Assembly (NCBI GenBank): GCA_949130485.1
Contig: OX422194.1
Span: forward strand, 4,166,699 to 4,230,698
Source: Agelas oroides
Taxonomy: Eukaryota > Porifera > Demospongiae > Agelasida > Agelasidae
Direction of reading: 5' to 3'
Length of the DNA stretch: 64,000 bases
A model generated the notes under the pieces. It did not search any database. It was not told the DNA's origin and was given only the letters and a program-made list of their open reading frames with translations. Both the position numbers and the translations under genes were made by a program. Below, in pieces: positions 59,269 through 64,000 of this stretch (position 1 is the first letter of the stretch; each line of letters starts with the position of its first letter).

Positions 59269-60900
59269 GTTAGCTGTACTGCCATTATACGTTTCATGCA
59301 GTATGCCTGCAGATTGATTCAGTTTGGTGCCTTAGTTTACAATTTAGCATCAAACATTAGCCTACTTTATACAGCTCTTTGTTTAATAAGGCCAGGTAAA
59401 CTAGATTTATTGTTTCGCATCAGCCACTCAATTTGCATGTGGGTGGGCAGTCATTATTCATTATTCATTACTATATACATGTACACTCGGCAAATCTACG
59501 GTGCTACGGCCATTAAAAGCGGGCATGTCGTTGCTTGGAAGTGATAATGACAGTTGAGGTGGCAGATCTCAGAGGAAGCAGGCACTGATGTGAAACAATA
59601 AATGTAGTTTGCCTGGCCTAAATGCTGGTGTCACTTGACTCACTTCTACTACCTGAAAAACATGTAAACAGACATGAATATTGCAACCTCTATATTTGGA
59701 CCTATGTGGCAAAATTCTGACATCACAAGAATGTAATGATATGGCAAATTGTTAAAATACTGGTAAGGTATGAATAAGGTTCTTGTGGTTTCAGCTAGTT
59801 GCAGCCTGTATGCAAAATGGAGAGAGGAACCCTGGTGAGTCTTGCCAAATGGTTCATGGCACAAATGATATCACAGAAACACAAGTTACAGTAGAGCGAC
59901 AGGTCATAGTGCTTCTAAAACAGATCCAGGTAAAACTGCTGAGGGATTGCTGTGATATAAGTATTGCAATTCTAAAAGTGACTTCTTTTCACTATGTTAG
60001 CTAGAGTTTGTCACAGCAAAAAATTGTGTACATTATAAAAATTAATGGCATCCTACACAAAAGGCAGCAGCCCCAGTGTGCTGAGAATAGCTTCATCTGA
60101 CCATTGTGAATTTGAAGTTAATTATGAAGACACTGAGTGGTGATGAAACTACGTCTTTGATAAGCATCAGTTTCACACTAAAATCTTCAGAATTAGTATT
60201 GTTAAACCAAGTGGTCTGAAAGATTAAAATAGGCTCTTTTGTTACTGCGCACCTTTGTGTTTAACTGTCTTTGCAATGTAGAGACAACTTTATTAGTCTT
60301 GCTGGTTATAGGCTGAGTGCTTATATAAGACTATAACATAATTGCGCAAGCGTGAGCGAGCCCCACACTTGTGAGTTGAACCGAGATTTTTCATCAAATA
60401 TTATTATTATTATTATTATTATTATCTGTCGTACGTCGTTCCGTATGTTTTGTGACACTGTAATTTAATGCGATGGCCGTGGGCCACGTGCAGACCGTAA
60501 GTAAGATTTTCGTACAACTTGGCAGCCAGCTACATGTACAATGATGAAGCAACTAAGGCTAGCTACAGGGTGAGCTTGAATGATGATACTTATGAAAGAT
60601 ATATAGCCAGGAAGGACAGTCGGAGCTTGCGTACCTGTTTTGCATTAGCGACACTCAGAATAGGCAGCTGGAGCGTGACTCCGTGAGTACCTACCATATG
60701 TCTATGTGTAGCATACAAGTGCTAGCAGTTGTGTAGACAGACTGAACACAGAAGGAGGCATGCAGAGACCCTGCTTCACGGCTGATGCATGGCAACCCCC
60801 ATCTGCTGTTTCTCTAAGATGCCTCAAGTAAGCACTACGCATGACAAGCCAGGCTGTGTTCAGACATAGCCTAGAGTTAGCCAGACTGAGTAGCTGCTTA
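59269..60900. other. Non-coding interval with dispersed repeats
   Basis: No further exon of the H2C2 gene was recognised; an AATAAA lies at about 59597. 60118-60325 resembles 37425-37710, and 60345-60490 is a copy of the repeat at 4885-5050 with an (ATT)n tract at 60399-60424. Confidence 0.5.
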
Positions 60901-60953
60901 TAGGTAGAACAAATAGCTCCATTGTGCTATCCCATTTAACAAGTGTACCTGCT

Positions 60954-61172
60954 ATGGAAGATTTGCCAGTGTCTGTCCCAGAGGGTATTGACACACTAGG
61001 ATACCTCCGGACTCTCTACATAACCCTCAATAAGGTACTGCATGTCTGTCCTAGAGGTGTCGAGCCAAAAATTTTGGACCAGGGTAGGCAAATAATACGT
61101 AATCTAGAGGGGATACCCTTATGGTACAGCCCATTGTATGGTGCCACCCCACAACAAGCTCCGCAACCATGA
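60954..61172 (+). CDS. Short uncharacterised ORF
   Basis: Frame of about 72 residues from ATG 60954: MEDLPVSVPEGIDTLGYLRT, then LNKVLHVCPRGVEPKIL..GRQIIRNLEGIPLWYSPLYG, with a Gln/Pro end. I do not recognise it. Composition is balanced rather than repeat-like, but no homology, domain or splice evidence supports it. Confidence 0.25.
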   Translation: MEDLPVSVPEGIDTLGYLRTLYITLNKVLHVCPRGVEPKILDQGRQIIRNLEGIPLWYSPLYGATPQQAPQP

Positions 61173-63174
61173 CAGTTTTCTCTAAGCTGTTACACATACT
61201 TGTGACAGTAGAGTGATGAATCTTGTTTAGCTACATGCCACAGCCTGTGTGCTGTGACCTGATACTTCACTGGTAAAGCTATAACTATACAATGCCGCTT
61301 GCTCACACTCGCCCCACAATGTTCTACATTCGCCTAGTATTTTTGTGGTTTGCATAAGTACTACCCATGTTCATTATGGAGAGTCCCTGATAACAGCCTG
61401 CAAGGATAGCCATTTTGTTGTAAAGAGATACTTATTCGGATCTAGTATGAGTACAAATTGGTATGTAATGCTATACACAGCTTGCTCCTGCATACTCAGC
61501 ACATTAAGTAGGAGAAAGTCTGATAGTGAAGGTCCTAAATCATAGACAATGCATATGTGTCTACCCCATTCCCAAGCTTGCTCATATTTGTTGTTGTTGT
61601 TGCTGGTGAATTTTCAGTGTCTCTAATCGCTGGAGTGGATAGTGAATGTACCATGGTTACAGCTACTTTGTGTAACTGGCACTGCTCAGTCTAGGTTTAG
61701 CTATACCTACTACATGTATATCTAGTGCTCTTGTCTCACCACAGAGTATGAGCAAATCCAGTGTTGCCGACATGCTTTTGCATCCATGCATGGTATAGCT
61801 AGCTCGTTATCAGGTACTGTAGGTCTCACATAGTCGCGTGAAGCCAACTTTCACGTGAATCTGGGTTTGGGAGACTACTTACAGTCGGACACCATTGTTC
61901 TACAATTTACTTGCCCGGTTCCAGCAGGATCACTAGCCACTGATTGGCTCAGCTGTTCTTCATGATTCCAAGTGTTAGCATATGGTGTGTTCCAGTCGTG
62001 ACAACATTGTTATGTTCTTCCTGGAAGCACCCAAGCTACTTTTCACGCCCAGGAAAAACTTGTGACAAATCTGGTATGTAGTAATGTAATGCAGTAGAAC
62101 ATTTTTTCCTGCTAATTTATTATTGTGAACCCCCACCTACTAACTTGTGTATGGTGCTCAAAACCACAGAAGGAATTCGCTAATTTGTGGACATGTTTGG
62201 CCTGAGCTACACCTGCTTTTTATCCTGTGTGTCTATAGCTTACTGGAGATAAAGAGGCAAAATTTAATCATTGCATTCGGAAGACACAGATGCACATGAA
62301 GATAATGACTTTCCCCGGTTAAATTTTCAACACTTAAAGTGACTGGTTAAAATTTACCCCTGGCAACAATTTCCTGATATACAAAAACTGTATTAAAACA
62401 TCAAATGGAAATGCTTTAGGTTTCAGTCTTGTTCACTCTGAACTATGAAAGAGTATGTAGCAGAAAGTCTTTAAACAGTGTGTACATAGTTATTATGTAA
62501 GTGCATAGGCATGTCACTATTCTGGTGGACATAGGGCATGTGTAGTCACTGTAATGGGACTAATATAGAATCCTATATTCAGAAGGATACTTTCTGTGGG
62601 TGATACATGTAATGTAGAAGATTGAAAATGAAACCATCAATTACTGTCATTGTAATAACATCTGGTACAGTTGACAGTCTCCAGTGGTTACCGTGTGTAT
62701 ATTGCATCATCAGTAGCAGACATACAATACTCATTACATTGGCATGTATTCGAGCATCATTGTTCAGTTGGCAGACTGCAACTTGCAGAAATGTAAATAA
62801 TTTACTACAACTTAGCCTCATACCCAGGCCGTTAATTAGCCGAACGGCCTGATGATTTGGTTCTTTATCATAACCTGTGATCCACCATAAAAAAGTCTGC
62901 CCAGTCCAGATTTAACAAGGGCCAAATTTTCGCAGACTGACCCGCTTTGCACCAAAAAATGACCGGAGGTGGAAATTGATGATGTATCATAAATGCGTGT
63001 ACGGGGATACGACCAAGTACCTGTGTGAATGAGATAGCTCTACAGCCTCTAAATGGCCACTCTAGAGCAGAATCAGCCAGCTACTATAAAGGATACTGTA
63101 TACTAGCTGGCCACACCTGTCCTGTACCATGGAACAAGCTGACATTAGCTAGGTACTGCTTGATGTAGCGAGAC
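61173..63174. other. Non-coding interval, nothing recognised
   Basis: Two kilobases of AT-rich sequence. I see no exon, RNA gene or clear repeat. Confidence 0.45.
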
Positions 63175-63360
63175 TTCCCATGAATCCTTTTGTCACTGGC
63201 AGTCACCAATGCATTGGAATTTGGTCAATACTTGTGTTTATCTTGGAAGAGGGTGGAGAAAGGATTGGTATGGATTTTAGGAAGTATAGTGGTCCCACTC
63301 AAACTCTTGTTGTTCAGCAGCTGATGTTCGTTTTAATATGCTTCACATTGCCAAGGTTAG
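63175..63360 (+). repeat. Dispersed repeat related to 890-1060 and 8213-8410
   Basis: Shares colinear words with the other two copies: CAATGAA(C/T)CCTTTTGTCA(T/C)TGGC(G/A)GTCA near the start, GGTGGAGA, AGGAAGTA(G/T)TAG(T)..CCCACTC, and CAGCAGCTGAT(A/G)TT. The AGGAAGTA block is present here and at 8312 but missing at 990. Confidence 0.55.
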
Positions 63361-63919
63361 TAATGAAGTTGACAATTATTTTGATTAAATATTACAATGT
63401 CTTTTTAAAAATATTTTTGTGGTTCGCGTAAACCATGAGAATAAAAGACACGAAATACATTCAGCACATATTGCACACACAGTTTCACAGCACAGCTAGC
63501 TACTTGTTTTGTGCGAGATGGCTCTTATGTCATACCTGCAGATAACTCACAGAAAATGCATGACAATCTTCACAGTGTCTGATAGTTGTCCATCTTTACT
63601 GCCACAGTACCTTTTTCAGCATTCCTTGGTTCTTATTTGCTCGTGAGTAGTTCAGAAATAGCTGCCATGGTAGTAACAAACACAGCAAGCATTTTCTTTC
63701 AATGTGCATAGTTTCATTCCAGAACACTAAACCTGGGAATGTAGAATCAATTTACAGTTTTCATGGGTATCCTAGAACATGAAAGTACTTTAACACAAAA
63801 TAATAAAACAAATTTACAACACGAAAATTTCCAGATCTGTGGCAGTTATTAACTTTCCCTAGAAAAATATGCTGGGAGTAAAGATGTTTTGCGGCGAAAA
63901 TACAGGAAAGTGAAAAGGT

Positions 63920-63992
63920 CAGTAGCCGCCTGGAATCGAACCCAGGACACCTGGCTTGTGCAGCCAGTGCTCTGCCACTGAGGGGAACATAG
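63920..63992 (-). tRNA. Degenerate tRNA-like sequence (tRNA pseudogene or SINE head)
   Basis: On the minus strand it reads CTCAGTGGCAGAGC (D-arm-like), CTGGC-TGCACAA-GCCAG (anticodon-arm-like, CAC in the loop but G instead of U before it) and CCTGGGTTCGATTCCAGG (T-arm-like). The flanking acceptor strands do not pair. So it looks tRNA-derived rather than functional. Confidence 0.4.
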
Positions 63993-64000
63993 TGGTTTAA

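Noticed and set aside
63920-63992. Functional tRNA gene
   Set aside because: Acceptor stem does not pair and the base before the anticodon is not U; listed only as tRNA-like.

Overview
This is a metazoan nuclear genome window. It has multi-exon genes with GT-AG introns, a TRPA-type cation channel and an axonemal dynein heavy chain, and it is dense in microsatellites and fold-back repeats. A decayed zinc-ribbon / 'ASET-EQTLH' repeat protein fragment and an integrase-H2C2-type gene recall protein families I associate with sponges. I infer an early-branching invertebrate, possibly a demosponge, but nothing here proves the species.

Positions 1169-32771 (+) hold the 3' part of one very large TRPA-like channel gene. 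I can chain 44 exons with consistent splice phases and no stop, giving 3,353 residues, and the 5' end lies outside the window. About 65 ankyrin-type repeats precede a six-segment channel domain, a TRP-box-like helix and an acidic coiled-coil tail. The ankyrin region is built from a repeated three-exon module (A of about 145 residues, B of about 55, C of about 68). A unit of about 7.3 kb is tandemly duplicated within the gene (1169-4651 and 8512-10799), and the first 1.7 kb of the two copies is almost identical. Introns carry several inverted-repeat transposons.

Positions 33990-48249 (+) hold 25 exons of an outer-arm axonemal dynein heavy chain (DNAH5/DNAH8 type), from the AAA2 nucleotide site to the C-terminus. 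The tail, linker, AAA1 and the AAA2 P-loop are absent because the TRPA gene ends only 1.2 kb upstream. A probable 2-nt insertion, a +1 frameshift in the AAA3 exon and an in-frame TAG near the end make this either a recent pseudogene copy or a place with assembly errors.

Positions 48583-58747 are a composite mobile element of about 10.2 kb. It is flanked by a perfect 9-bp target duplication (CCATTTAAG) and has inverted termini of over 130 bp that run into long arms of a 10-bp satellite (GGTCTCTGCT/GGTCTCCAGT), inverted between the two halves. This matches the architecture of fold-back (FB) transposons. Nested in it are a 569-bp TA-flanked MITE (left arm) and a decayed tyrosine-recombinase retrotransposon with gag zinc knuckle, RT, RNase H and YR (right arm). 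A much smaller element with the same plan but unrelated sequence lies at 6445-7217.

Positions 58748-64000 hold a small two-exon integrase-H2C2-type gene immediately beside the fold-back element, then mostly non-coding DNA with dispersed repeats shared with the TRPA and dynein introns, and a degenerate tRNA-like sequence at the right edge.
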